Origin: Mariprofundaceae bacterium
GTDB taxonomy: Bacteria > Pseudomonadota > Zetaproteobacteria > Mariprofundales > Mariprofundaceae
Assembly: GCA_015488125.1 (NCBI GenBank)
Contig: WFOJ01000128.1
Coordinates: 1-19,466 of the forward strand
Reading direction: 5' to 3'
Length of the DNA stretch: 19,466 nucleotides
Under the pieces are notes generated by a model that worked only from the letters and a program-made list of their open reading frames with translations, was not told the DNA's origin and searched no databases. The position numbers were made by a program, and so were the translations under genes. Positions within the stretch are counted from its first letter, which is position 1, and each line of letters opens with the position of its first letter. This document shows positions 12,833 through 19,466 of the stretch, piece after piece.

Positions 12833-13195
12833 ATGAAAACCAGAAGTATATTGATCGCAGCCGGATTGCTGTGGCTGTGCAGTTCCTCTCCTGCGATAGC
12901 AGATGATGCCTTGCTTGCCAAAGGGCAGGAAATTTTCCAGGAGGTATGTGCCCGCTGTCATACCGCTGAAGCAGTGGGTAAGCTCGGCCCTGGCTTAAAG
13001 GATGTTACCAAGCGACGGAGTGAAGAATGGCTGAATCGCTGGATCAAATCACCTCGAGCGATGCTTGCTGCTGGCGATATCACTGCCAAGCAACTGCGCG
13101 AAAAGAATAAGTACGACCTGACCATGCCCACGCTTCCGATCATGCAAAAAGACGAAAACAGAAAGGCCGTGATTGCCTACCTGAAAACGCTTTAG
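12833..13195 (+). CDS. Periplasmic c-type cytochrome, mono-haem
   Basis: A 120-residue precursor with a signal peptide (SILIAAGLLWLCSSSPAIADD). The mature protein of about 97 residues has one haem-attachment motif, CARCH (Cys39, Cys42, His43), and a Met98 in TMPTLP as the probable sixth ligand. KLGPGLKDVTKRRSEEWLNRWIKSP is the usual small class I cytochrome c loop. Its length and layout fit a soluble electron carrier or a small cytochrome c555-like protein of a respiratory chain. The start follows AGGAG. The gene stands alone, with its own promoter, an upstream palindrome and a structured leader, so its expression is probably conditional. It lies between the IS5 remnant and repeat copy B. Confidence 0.92.
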   Translation: MKTRSILIAAGLLWLCSSSPAIADDALLAKGQEIFQEVCARCHTAEAVGKLGPGLKDVTKRRSEEWLNRWIKSPRAMLAAGDITAKQLREKNKYDLTMPTLPIMQKDENRKAVIAYLKTL

Positions 13196-13349
13196 CCCGA
13201 TCCCCGCGAACAGATCAATACCATGCCTACACGTGCAACGGGGTAATCCGGGTTGCAAAGCTTGTAGTGTCATGGTCGGTATCATACGTTAATCCTGGAA
13301 GCTGTCGGGCTTTGCTACGCAACATCGGATAGAGATCAAATATACGCCT

Positions 13350-13447
13350 GTTTTTTGTTCAACAGCACTGCCACATACCACCAACAGGTCGTATCTGTGG
13401 CCCAATTCCGCTATTTCTCACGACGATTGCCAGAGCCTGACAGCTCC
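13350..13447 (-). repeat. Diverged dispersed repeat, copy B
   Basis: The reverse complement aligns with 1032-1128. Shared blocks include GAGAAATAGCGG, ATACGACCTGTTGG and AACAAAAA, with scattered substitutions between. In the common frame it reads EIAELGHRYDLLVVCGSAV and stays open for about 20 more codons; the Arg codon before EIA is TGA here but CGA in copy A. The substitutions look partly synonymous, suggesting a once-coding origin. Both copies lie beside clear genome scars. Confidence 0.5.
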
Positions 13448-13461
13448 TGATCGTTGCGTTC

Positions 13462-13489
13462 TTGACCAGTCATTGCATTCCACTAAGAT
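13462..13489 (+). promoter_or_regulatory. Candidate promoter of tRNA-Gly
   Basis: TTGACC (13462-13467), a 16-base spacer and TAAGAT (13484-13489) would start transcription around 13496, four bases before the tRNA. No GC-rich discriminator beyond GCGCC is visible. Confidence 0.4.
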
Positions 13490-13499
13490 GCGCCTCGCT

Positions 13500-13573
13500 G
13501 CGGGCATCGTATAACGGTATTACCTCAGCTTCCCAAGCTGATGACACGGGTTCGACTCCCGTTGTCCGCTCCA
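13500..13573 (+). tRNA. tRNA-Gly (anticodon CCC)
   Basis: A 74-base gene with encoded CCA (13571-13573). The acceptor stem GCGGGCA/TGTCCGC closes with one G-T pair. The anticodon arm is TCAGC-TTCCCAA-GCTGA with anticodon CCC. The T arm is CGGG-TTCGACT-CCCG. The D arm is short, which is common in tRNA-Gly. It resembles E. coli glyU in the loop and in the discriminator base. It reads GGG codons. The gene 3' of it starts 27 bases away and may share its transcript. Confidence 0.95.
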
Positions 13574-13600
13574 GGTTTCTGATCCGCATCCGGAGTCTGC

Positions 13601-14080
13601 ATGCGCCTCGTTCTTGGCCTGATCATCATTGTTACTGCATATCTTGGAGCGGTGCATCTCTCTGGTGGCGCGTTTTACTCGTTTGGCCTCCCCTTGGGTG
13701 GCGAACGCGCGCAGCTGCGTCAGCTCGCATCCGCTTTTATTGAAGATATTCAGTTTAAGGATTTTGACAAGGCGGCCAGCTACCACGAACCCGATGTTGC
13801 CGCTCAAGTCGATATTCCCTATTTACTGCAACGCCTGTTTCTGCAGAAGCCGGAAACGCTGGATATTATGCGTTATGAACTGGTGCGGTGCGAGCTGGAT
13901 AGTTCAAAACTACGCGGCCGCGTCAAGGTCAACATCAAAGTCAAAAACCTGCTGAATGGGAAAATTCGCAAGCAGGATGTAATGCTGTTTTTTTACCGAA
14001 AAGATGCGCAATCTCCGTGGTATATGCGGCTTGAGGATAGCTTGCGAAGGCCTGAAGCAGATCAAAACAAAAAACACTGA
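13601..14080 (+). CDS. Hypothetical membrane-anchored protein
   Basis: A 159-residue protein I do not recognise. The first 28 residues (RLVLGLIIIVTAYLGAVHLS) form a TM or uncleaved signal anchor. The remainder is a soluble alpha+beta domain with alternating charged and hydrophobic stretches: FIEDIQFKDFDKAASYHEPD, LLQRLFLQKPETLDIMRYEL, a strand pair RGRVKVNIKVKNLL, and DVMLFFYRKDAQSPWYMRLE. The pattern is like NTF2-type 'DUF4864/lumazine-like' outer domains, but only loosely. It starts 27 bases after tRNA-Gly, with GGAG five bases before the ATG, so the tRNA and this gene may be cotranscribed. Its stop codon lies inside the terminator stem at 14076-14102. Confidence 0.75.
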   Translation: MRLVLGLIIIVTAYLGAVHLSGGAFYSFGLPLGGERAQLRQLASAFIEDIQFKDFDKAASYHEPDVAAQVDIPYLLQRLFLQKPETLDIMRYELVRCELDSSKLRGRVKVNIKVKNLLNGKIRKQDVMLFFYRKDAQSPWYMRLEDSLRRPEADQNKKH

Positions 14081-14102
14081 AACCAACACGCAAGGTTTCA
14101 GT
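14076..14102. terminator. Bidirectional hairpin terminator between convergent genes
   Basis: ACTGAAACC (14076-14084) and GGTTTCAGT (14094-14102) form a perfect 9-bp stem with a 9-nt loop. On the minus strand it is followed by GTTTTTTGTTTTGATC, a good U tract ending the cyclase operon. On the plus strand only CATCTCTTT follows. The stem contains the TGA of the hypothetical gene. Confidence 0.75.
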
Positions 14103-14109
14103 CATCTCT

Positions 14110-15141
14110 TTACGCCTGTAACGGGAAGGTCTCCCAGGCCTCGACTTCACCAATACCCTTAGCCTGAATATGGCGTAAAGAAAACTGACAATGGCGACGG
14201 TCATCCAGGTCATGATAACTTGCTGCATCCAGCAATACCGCGCCTGCCGGCGCTCGTGACTCCAATCGCGCGGCCAGATTAACATGGCGACCAAAAGCCG
14301 TGAAAGTGCGCCGCACATGCGTACCGACAATACCTGTAACGGCCTCACCCGAGGCAATACCAACACCAACCCCCAGGACGGCCCGACCATGCTGTTTACG
14401 CTGTTGCTGAACTTCAGCCACGCGTTGCATAAGCAATAAGGCGCTATCAAAAGCCTGTTGCACGCAGTGTGCGCGATGCTTTAGGCCAAACACCACCATC
14501 GCCCCATCACCGGTGATCTTGTCCACATGACCATCATACTCAATGACCGAATCAAGCATCACATCAAGATATTGATTGACCGTTTCCAGGACTTCCTGTG
14601 CATCATGCGCTTCATTAAAAACCGTGAAATTGCGAATATCCATGAACATGGTACAGATCATGCGGCGTTTGCCTTTTTCATAAAGACCGCCGCCATCAAG
14701 CAAATCCGACATCACCAGTTCACCAACGTGGCGATCAAGTAACTGGTGCTTACGATGGTACTCAAGGTGAAGAGTATTCGCTGCCTGCTGCATTTCCTGA
14801 AAACGCCGGGTTACTTTACTGACATCGGTAAACAGTACCCAACAAGCGCCTGATGCATCGTGGCGCACATCAATATCAAAGAAACGATTATCCGCTGTTT
14901 CAATCTGACTTAAACGGAAATCTTCCGACATTGGGAACATATTCCACAACACCGGATTCAAAGATTCAGCAGCATCGCCAACCGCAGGCAACACATCACA
15001 ATAGGCGCCCCAGTCACCACCGATCCTGACGATGGTTTTACCATCCTCGGCCAGCAATACCCAGGCCGGATTCAAGCCATTTAAGTGCATATTGGCCAGA
15101 TGTTGCACCAAATGCGGTGGCATATCGACCGGAAAGGCCAT
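14110..15141 (-). CDS. Class III adenylate/guanylate cyclase with PAS-like N-terminus
   Basis: The 343-residue protein converts ATP or GTP to a cyclic nucleotide. Residues 1-115 resemble a PAS-type sensor (LNPAWVLLAEDGKTIVRIGG, VLWNMFPMSEDFRLSQIE, then a WVLFTDVSKVTRRFQEMQ exit helix). A coiled linker follows. The catalytic domain (about 160-343) has both metal Asp residues (Asp168 in MFMDIRNFT, Asp212 in TGDGAMVVF), Lys208 and Thr281 at the purine-specifying positions, and the transition-state pair Asn288 and Arg292 in VNLAARLE. A Lys/Thr pair is typical of class IIIb enzymes such as bicarbonate-responsive CyaC, so ATP is the more likely substrate. No TM segment is visible, so it is probably cytoplasmic. 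Its ATG shares a base with the GTPase stop (TAATG), giving strong translational coupling. Confidence 0.9.
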   Translation of the reverse strand: MAFPVDMPPHLVQHLANMHLNGLNPAWVLLAEDGKTIVRIGGDWGAYCDVLPAVGDAAESLNPVLWNMFPMSEDFRLSQIETADNRFFDIDVRHDASGACWVLFTDVSKVTRRFQEMQQAANTLHLEYHRKHQLLDRHVGELVMSDLLDGGGLYEKGKRRMICTMFMDIRNFTVFNEAHDAQEVLETVNQYLDVMLDSVIEYDGHVDKITGDGAMVVFGLKHRAHCVQQAFDSALLLMQRVAEVQQQRKQHGRAVLGVGVGIASGEAVTGIVGTHVRRTFTAFGRHVNLAARLESRAPAGAVLLDAASYHDLDDRRHCQFSLRHIQAKGIGEVEAWETFPLQA

Positions 15142-15635
15142 TACTCCACCATCATCGCTGCCAGCTGCCGAAATGCGGTTTCCACATGTTCACCTGTTTT
15201 GGCACTGCTTAAATACATGGGACGTGTTTCCATCTCAAGCTGTTGCATCCGTGAAGCTGGTAATGCCCATTGGTCAACCAAGTCATGTTTATTCACCATC
15301 AGCACCCAGGGAATATCACCCACCGTATCCCTCAAGCGAGCCAACAATACATCAACAACATCCAGTGTTGCCGGACGAGTACCATCGGCGACCAGCATTG
15401 CTCCGGCAGCGCCACGCATATAGTTCGTCGCCACCTTGCGATTTTCCTCTTCGCCGTACACATCCCACAGCATCATATTGACTTTTTTCTCACCCAGATC
15501 TATCAGCTTGCGATCGACTTTCACGCCCATAGTGGAAAGATACCGATCAGAAAACCGGCTATGCACAAAGCGCGCCACCAGACTGGTTTTACCAACACCA
15601 AAGGCTCCCAGCATACAAATCTTCTTCTGGATCAT
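15141..15635 (-). CDS. Ras/Rab-like small GTPase
   Basis: A 164-residue single-domain GTPase of the Ras superfamily, the size of eukaryotic Rab or bacterial MglA-related proteins. The G motifs are complete: P-loop GAFGVGKTS (10-18), a switch I Thr35 in RYLSTMGVK, G3 WDVYGEEE (57-64), G4 NKHD (115-118) and G5 SSAKTG (143-148). The residue matching Ras Gln61 is Glu62, which would be expected to slow intrinsic hydrolysis and make it depend on an activating partner. There is no lipid-modification motif. It starts behind AGGGGG, 37 bases after the OmpA-like gene. The neighbours suggest it relays between the membrane protein and the cyclase; the direction of that link is inference. Confidence 0.9.
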   Translation of the reverse strand: MIQKKICMLGAFGVGKTSLVARFVHSRFSDRYLSTMGVKVDRKLIDLGEKKVNMMLWDVYGEEENRKVATNYMRGAAGAMLVADGTRPATLDVVDVLLARLRDTVGDIPWVLMVNKHDLVDQWALPASRMQQLEMETRPMYLSSAKTGEHVETAFRQLAAMMVE

Positions 15636-15672
15636 CCCCGTAGCCCCCTAAGCCAACCTCTTCTTCCCCCTC

Positions 15673-18129
15673 TCACTTCACAAGGTCGAAGGCTACGCCC
15701 CATTGTTCATTACGTACAATTTTTATTCGTTGTTGTTGCGCCAGATAGCCTACGCCATGACTTGCCAGCAAGGCGCCTGCTGTTTGCGCTCGCTCGGTGG
15801 CAATATCACGAGCACGCTCACCATAAATCGATGAAATACCGGTAATTTTCAGTTGAGCACCAGCAAATAAGGATGTTGCTCGGTGATAGTCTTCGGCCAG
15901 CTCGGCTATACTGGCCAGGGCCTTTTCTTCTTTCTTCAACCTGGCTGTGCCAGCGATAAAATCCAGATGAATCGCCCGAACACGCTGACGAATTTCCTGC
16001 CAGCGTAGCAGTGGATCAAACACCTGTCGATCGTCATAAACACTTACACCACGAATCGAAGGAGCCAGTTTTTGTGCCCGCACAATCCAGGTCGAATCTG
16101 CCCGACCACCGGCATACAAACGACCACCGCGATAATCAAGCTGAATGGTTTTCGGCGGTTTCAGTATGTCACGCGCCAAACGCAATATTCTGGCGCGATC
16201 AAAGGGATCAACCACCCCCTTGTCATCATAGGCTGTGATATAAGGAATGGCTTTGGCGCGCTTGCGGGCGCGAGCAATCCAGGCACTACTGGCTTCTCCG
16301 TGTGCCGATAACACCAATGCATCGCTAACCTTGAGCGAAACGCCAGGCGGTGGTTGCAAACGTTTGATCGCCAGTTGACGAAGATAGGCGGGGGAATCAA
16401 GCAACACCAGCCGGCGCGTATCCATGGAAGCCAGATAGGGAATATCAGCGGCCTCCTGCCGGGCAGTGGACAGCCATGCCGTTAAAGCCTTGCCTATTAC
16501 GTGTAAGACCCGATTTTGATCCACCTGCAAGGTAACGCCAGGCGGTGGTTTCAGACGGGCCTTGGCCAAGGCCAGCAGGTAGCTGGGGGAATCAATGGCA
16601 ACAACCTGGGTATCATCATAGTCCACTAACTCAGGGATACTTGTTTTCACTGTCTGCCGGGCATGCGCCAGCCAATGTTCGGTTGCCTTTCCTTCAGCGC
16701 GCAGCTTCAGGCCATCAAGCAGCAACTGTACAGTTGCCGGTGGTCGCAGTAAGCGCCGGATTTTATCTGGCAGCGGCTCCAAATCCATATTGCGCAACTG
16801 AATATCGGTTTGTTGCACACCAGGCACCTGCATGCCTTTTTCGTTGATCAGTTCGATCCATTGTTCCGGCGCCGCTCCTCTGGCCTGCAATACGCCATCA
16901 TGAACCATCAACCTCACTTCTGTCGGTGGATTCAACCGGGCAACAGCCCGTCGAAGAATCATTTCATCTTCTAACGACAGGTAAGGCCGCCAATGCATTT
17001 CTACTTGTTCCACGGGCAGTCGCGCTGGCAACAAATTGCGTGGCTCCGTTGCTTGCGCATCCAGCAGACCATACAACACATAATGCCCGTGATCTTTGGC
17101 TGCATGCAAAACCGCTATACCTGGCGTGACACGCAAGCGATCCACATAGTCATGCCATAGCGAATTCAGCCAGGCATGATAACCCAGCCAGCCAGCTACG
17201 CCACAGAACAGCAAGCCCAGCACAATAAGAGCACGCACCGGCACTGCACCTTTTTTCTCCTGGCCATGATGTTTAGAAAGCAATAACGGACGAAGCGCTT
17301 GTTTGATGCCGATCAATATAGATGTATCACCGTCAAACCTGGCAAATTCTCTACCATATTCACGCTGCAAGGCTTCCAGGCGCTCATCCATCAGCGTATA
17401 TAATTCCTGTGGCACAGTTCCCCGGCAAACCAGCACCAACATCACGTCCGGCGCCTGGGCAATTAACAACTGTAACTCCCCCATACTCAGATTTTCAATA
17501 TCGGCCTGAGCGTCCGGTGAAAACGAATCATGGACAAAATCGCGCACTGCTGTTAGCATGGATGAAATAAGGTCGGCATCTTCTTCCATTTCCGGTTCAG
17601 TTGCCAGGTGAGCAATAAGCAGACCACTTTCCCGATGAATAATAAACACCTGCTCCACTCGGTACACCAGGGTGTGCAACATCACTACCTCGGCAAAAGT
17701 CTTGCCGGTACGCATGGCTTCAAAGCGCCAACGTAAACCACGAATGGAAAAAGAATGCTCCATCGCCTGATTCATTGATTGCAGCATGGCACTGATGGTA
17801 TGGTTGATCGAACGGCGAATCGCTGGTCCCATAATGGGAAACAGTGCTTCGGATAATGGTTTGGGATTATTGATAACTGATTGTCGAATAGCCTGTTCGG
17901 TGACCGGTTGCAAGACGCTCTGCAGGCTCTCATCCTGCGCCATGCGTAAACGAATAGCTTCCGGTAATGAACGCGCCACATCCTCTACTGTCGCTACCGG
18001 ATGGGCGATTTCGGTAATTTTGTGTTCGATATGCTCGATTTTTTCCTTCTCAGGACCGACGATCAATTCGCGAAGGGTTTTCATTACCTCCTGTTCATCG
18101 TCGGGAGAAGTATCAATCTGTTCAGTCAC
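15673..18129 (-). CDS. Inner-membrane protein: possible roadblock-like domain, TM, BON-like repeats, OmpA-like end
   Basis: I see five parts in this 818-residue protein. Residues 1-140 are helical (with QSVLQPVTEQAIRQSVINNP). Residues 150-265 form an alpha/beta domain (VYRVEQVFIIHRESGLLIAH, DADLISSMLTAVRDFVHDSF, VMLVLVCRGTVPQEL) that looks like a longin/roadblock fold. One TM helix spans about 300-322 (ALIVLGLLFCGVAGWLGYHA). Six repeats of the pattern L.PP..V.L...L...G.A..W...A follow (about 325-705), BON-like in character. The OmpA-like end (720-818) keeps Arg780 in ERAQ but has GISS where the peptidoglycan-binding Asp (GHTD) should be. The start is GTG 18129 with a weak ribosome binding site; ATG 18084 is an alternative. 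Roadblock proteins are known GAP partners of MglA-type GTPases, and the GTPase gene is next door. The roadblock call is a prediction. Confidence 0.8.
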   Translation of the reverse strand: MTEQIDTSPDDEQEVMKTLRELIVGPEKEKIEHIEHKITEIAHPVATVEDVARSLPEAIRLRMAQDESLQSVLQPVTEQAIRQSVINNPKPLSEALFPIMGPAIRRSINHTISAMLQSMNQAMEHSFSIRGLRWRFEAMRTGKTFAEVVMLHTLVYRVEQVFIIHRESGLLIAHLATEPEMEEDADLISSMLTAVRDFVHDSFSPDAQADIENLSMGELQLLIAQAPDVMLVLVCRGTVPQELYTLMDERLEALQREYGREFARFDGDTSILIGIKQALRPLLLSKHHGQEKKGAVPVRALIVLGLLFCGVAGWLGYHAWLNSLWHDYVDRLRVTPGIAVLHAAKDHGHYVLYGLLDAQATEPRNLLPARLPVEQVEMHWRPYLSLEDEMILRRAVARLNPPTEVRLMVHDGVLQARGAAPEQWIELINEKGMQVPGVQQTDIQLRNMDLEPLPDKIRRLLRPPATVQLLLDGLKLRAEGKATEHWLAHARQTVKTSIPELVDYDDTQVVAIDSPSYLLALAKARLKPPPGVTLQVDQNRVLHVIGKALTAWLSTARQEAADIPYLASMDTRRLVLLDSPAYLRQLAIKRLQPPPGVSLKVSDALVLSAHGEASSAWIARARKRAKAIPYITAYDDKGVVDPFDRARILRLARDILKPPKTIQLDYRGGRLYAGGRADSTWIVRAQKLAPSIRGVSVYDDRQVFDPLLRWQEIRQRVRAIHLDFIAGTARLKKEEKALASIAELAEDYHRATSLFAGAQLKITGISSIYGERARDIATERAQTAGALLASHGVGYLAQQQRIKIVRNEQWGVAFDLVK

Positions 18130-18155
18130 TTGAATATACGTTACTTACCAGTTCT

Positions 18156-18944
18156 TCAGTTATGAAACAGATCCTCTCCGGGAAGTTCAAATTCTCCGTT
18201 CAGCCGCATGGCCATTTCAGTAAACATGGCAGCCAGTGCCTTGCGATCCGTTTTATCGTCGCGCAATTCGCTGCTATGGCGTTCCATCATTTCCAGCATA
18301 TTGCTGCGAATCTGCTCCAACTCATCACGCAACGAACGTGACTGTTCAAGCAAAGATTCGCGCAAGGCAGATTGCGCCTGATTCAATGCATCCTGCAACT
18401 GTGCATCCTGCTGGATCATTTCTTCACGCAAGGCGTGCTGACCCTTGCTGAACTCACTGTGCAATACGCGAGATTGTTCCAATAAACCATCGCGCAAAGC
18501 GTGATGCCCCTTGCTCAGTTTTTCTTCCAGAAGGTTGCGTTTTTGTTCTACCTGCGCCAGCTGACGCTCTAGCGAAGTCGTCAGTTTGCTGTCCAACGCA
18601 GCATGCGCTTCTTCATTGGCAGACATCAACGAACTCAGTTGCTCTTCCAACTTCTGTCGACTGCCTTCGGTAGCTTTTTGCTGCATCTCCACCTGCTTAT
18701 GCAAAGCTTTTAACTCCTGTCGCACAAACGATTCCAGCGAATCCAGGCGATTGTTCAGTTCGTGCCGAATAGCCGCCGATTCATGCGTTAATCGCTCTTC
18801 CATGCGTACAAAACGTTTGTCGTAATCTCGCATCTGCGCACCAAACAACAATTGCCGCACCTTTTCGACATTGCCCGTATCCACGCCGTTCGAAGCCGTT
18901 TTCGTCCGCACATCAGGTTTGTTATCCTGTTGCTGTTCACCCAT
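18156..18944 (-). CDS. Long coiled-coil protein of unknown function
   Basis: The 262-residue protein starts behind AAGGGAG. It opens with a short linker, then VEKVRQLLFGAQMRDYDKRF and VRMEERLTHESAAIRHELNN, which look like a conserved family head. About 170 residues of continuous coiled coil follow (e.g. LEEKLSKGHHALRDGLLEQS). In it the phrase HALRDGLLEQ/SKGQHALREEM/QSALRESLLEQ recurs at about 17-20 residue steps, showing internal duplication. The tail is DDKTDRKALAAMFTEMAMRL. There is no TM segment or signal, so it should be cytoplasmic and multimeric. It is 26 bases upstream of the OmpA-like gene, in the same operon. It may be a scaffold for the GTPase system; function unknown. Confidence 0.8.
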   Translation of the reverse strand: MGEQQQDNKPDVRTKTASNGVDTGNVEKVRQLLFGAQMRDYDKRFVRMEERLTHESAAIRHELNNRLDSLESFVRQELKALHKQVEMQQKATEGSRQKLEEQLSSLMSANEEAHAALDSKLTTSLERQLAQVEQKRNLLEEKLSKGHHALRDGLLEQSRVLHSEFSKGQHALREEMIQQDAQLQDALNQAQSALRESLLEQSRSLRDELEQIRSNMLEMMERHSSELRDDKTDRKALAAMFTEMAMRLNGEFELPGEDLFHN

Positions 18945-18959
18945 GAATATCTCCCTTGA

Positions 18960-19466
18960 CTAACTTAATAATTCTTCAACTTCATCCGGAGAAAGTTCAA
19001 ACAGCGAAGCCAACTGCTCGACACTCATGCCTGATTGTGCCGCCTTGCGCAGCATGTTCCGTTTAGCCTGGAGTGCCCCTTCCTCTCTGCCTTCCTCTCT
19101 ACCTTCCTCTCTGCCTTCCTCTCTGCCTTCCTCTCTGCCTTCCTCTCTGCCTTCCTCTCTTCCCTGTTCCAGCGCAGCGGCAACCTGGCTTTTTACGGTT
19201 GCCAGCGTTTGCATACGCACTTCATACACCTGACGTTCATCTTCATTGAACATGCGATCTACGGCTTCGATGGCTTTGACAATGTGTTGATCGGCCTGCA
19301 ATGCTTCGGGGATGCGCGTTTTTTGAATCTCATGGGCACGGGTCAAAAACGCCGTCCAGCGATCCAGTGCATCAGTGATTTCACTGAATTGTTTGCCAAA
19401 CTTGCGCAGCTCGACGTAATGCAGTTCAAACACATCATGCAGGCGATCATCTCTGCCTGTGGCAAC
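18960..19466 (-). CDS. Rpn/PD-(D/E)XK family nuclease-transposase protein, C-terminal part (5' end outside window)
   Basis: The frame is open at the window edge (VATGRDDRLHDVFELHYVEL in frame), so the start lies outside; the GTG at 19433 is internal. The visible part is the C-terminal end of the Rpn/'PD-(D/E)XK nuclease family transposase' group. LHDVFELHYVELRKFGKQ resembles the family's closing strand. A helical region (DALDRWTAFLTRAHEIQKTR) and a hydrophilic repeat (seven GREE units) follow, then a C-terminal helix pair LRKAAQSGMSVEQLASLFEL/SPDEVEELLS. Rpn proteins are linked to recombination and DNA cleavage. The catalytic Asp/Glu-x-Lys core is outside the window. Its stop lies 15 bases before the coiled-coil gene, so readthrough transcription is possible, although it may simply be a neighbour. 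Confidence 0.8.
   Translation of the reverse strand, partial: VATGRDDRLHDVFELHYVELRKFGKQFSEITDALDRWTAFLTRAHEIQKTRIPEALQADQHIVKAIEAVDRMFNEDERQVYEVRMQTLATVKSQVAAALEQGREEGREEGREEGREEGREEGREEGREEGALQAKRNMLRKAAQSGMSVEQLASLFELSPDEVEELLS
19079..19162 (-). repeat. Seven tandem 12-bp repeats encoding GREE
   Basis: The unit on the plus strand is CTTCCTCTCTGC, repeated seven times without a gap. The second and last units differ slightly (CTTCCTCTCTAC and CTTCCTCTCTTC). On the minus strand it encodes a run of GREE in the nuclease-like protein. The unit length is a multiple of three, so copy-number change keeps the frame. Such tails are common in this family and vary in copy number. Confidence 0.9.

Larger units (their letters stand above)
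13196..13499. other. Gene-free stretch between cytochrome c and tRNA-Gly
   Basis: About 300 bases without a credible gene. It holds the second copy of the dispersed repeat (13350-13447, inverted relative to copy A) and, near its end, a probable tRNA promoter. No terminator with a T tract is clear behind the cytochrome gene. Confidence 0.6.

Noticed and set aside
19079..19162. CRISPR array
   Set aside because: The units are 12 bp, contiguous with no spacers, and in frame with a coding gene.
19027..19233. A plus-strand open frame rich in SSLP repeats
   Set aside because: It is the antisense shadow of the 12-bp repeat in the nuclease-like gene.

Overview
This looks like a chromosomal window from a Gram-negative proteobacterium. 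Supporting signs are ClpB, a Lol-type ABC exporter with a periplasmic carrier and an outer-membrane barrel, a periplasmic c-type cytochrome, a CCA-encoding tRNA-Gly, and Shine-Dalgarno-led operons. A gamma-, beta- or zetaproteobacterium fits; I cannot place it more closely from sequence alone. The window mixes intact operons with short stretches of decaying DNA.

Layout. 1-839 is the 3' end of clpB. 840-2084 is a gene graveyard: a 60-nt hairpin, one copy of a diverged dispersed repeat, a stand-alone TfoX C-terminal domain gene preceded in frame by a broken ABM-like fragment, and a twice-frameshifted C-terminus of a short-chain dehydrogenase. An intact SnoaL-like gene follows (2111-2524). 2804-8954 is one tightly overlapping operon of seven genes: a TPR protein, a LolD-type ATPase, a LolE/MacB-type permease, a LolA-like protein, an outer-membrane barrel broken by an in-frame TGA, a LytS-type histidine kinase and a LytTR response regulator. 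Two LytTR-type 9-mers sit just upstream of its predicted promoter, which suggests autoregulation. 8992-10321 (minus strand) holds a class IV aminotransferase and a cupin, divergent from a marR gene that may be leaderless.

10923-12073 is an EamA-family transporter. It is preceded by what reads as a complete tryptophan attenuator: a 30-codon leader ORF with three consecutive Trp codons, an antiterminator, and a GC-rich terminator hairpin that is mutually exclusive with it. An IS5-family transposase remnant separates this from a c-type cytochrome gene, which has a good sigma70 promoter, an upstream palindrome and a roughly 90-nt leader with two competing folds. The second copy of the dispersed repeat, inverted, follows, then tRNA-Gly(CCC) and a small membrane-anchored hypothetical gene.

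14110-19466 (minus strand) is the most unusual part. Downstream of an Rpn/PD-(D/E)XK nuclease-like gene lies a compact set encoding a long coiled-coil protein, an 818-residue inner-membrane protein (possible roadblock-like cytoplasmic domain, one TM segment, six BON-like periplasmic repeats, degenerate OmpA-like end), a Rab/Ras-like small GTPase, and a class III nucleotide cyclase whose start codon overlaps the GTPase stop. I read it as a candidate envelope-to-cytoplasm signalling system in which a Ras-like switch is coupled to cyclic-nucleotide synthesis. It ends at a hairpin terminator.
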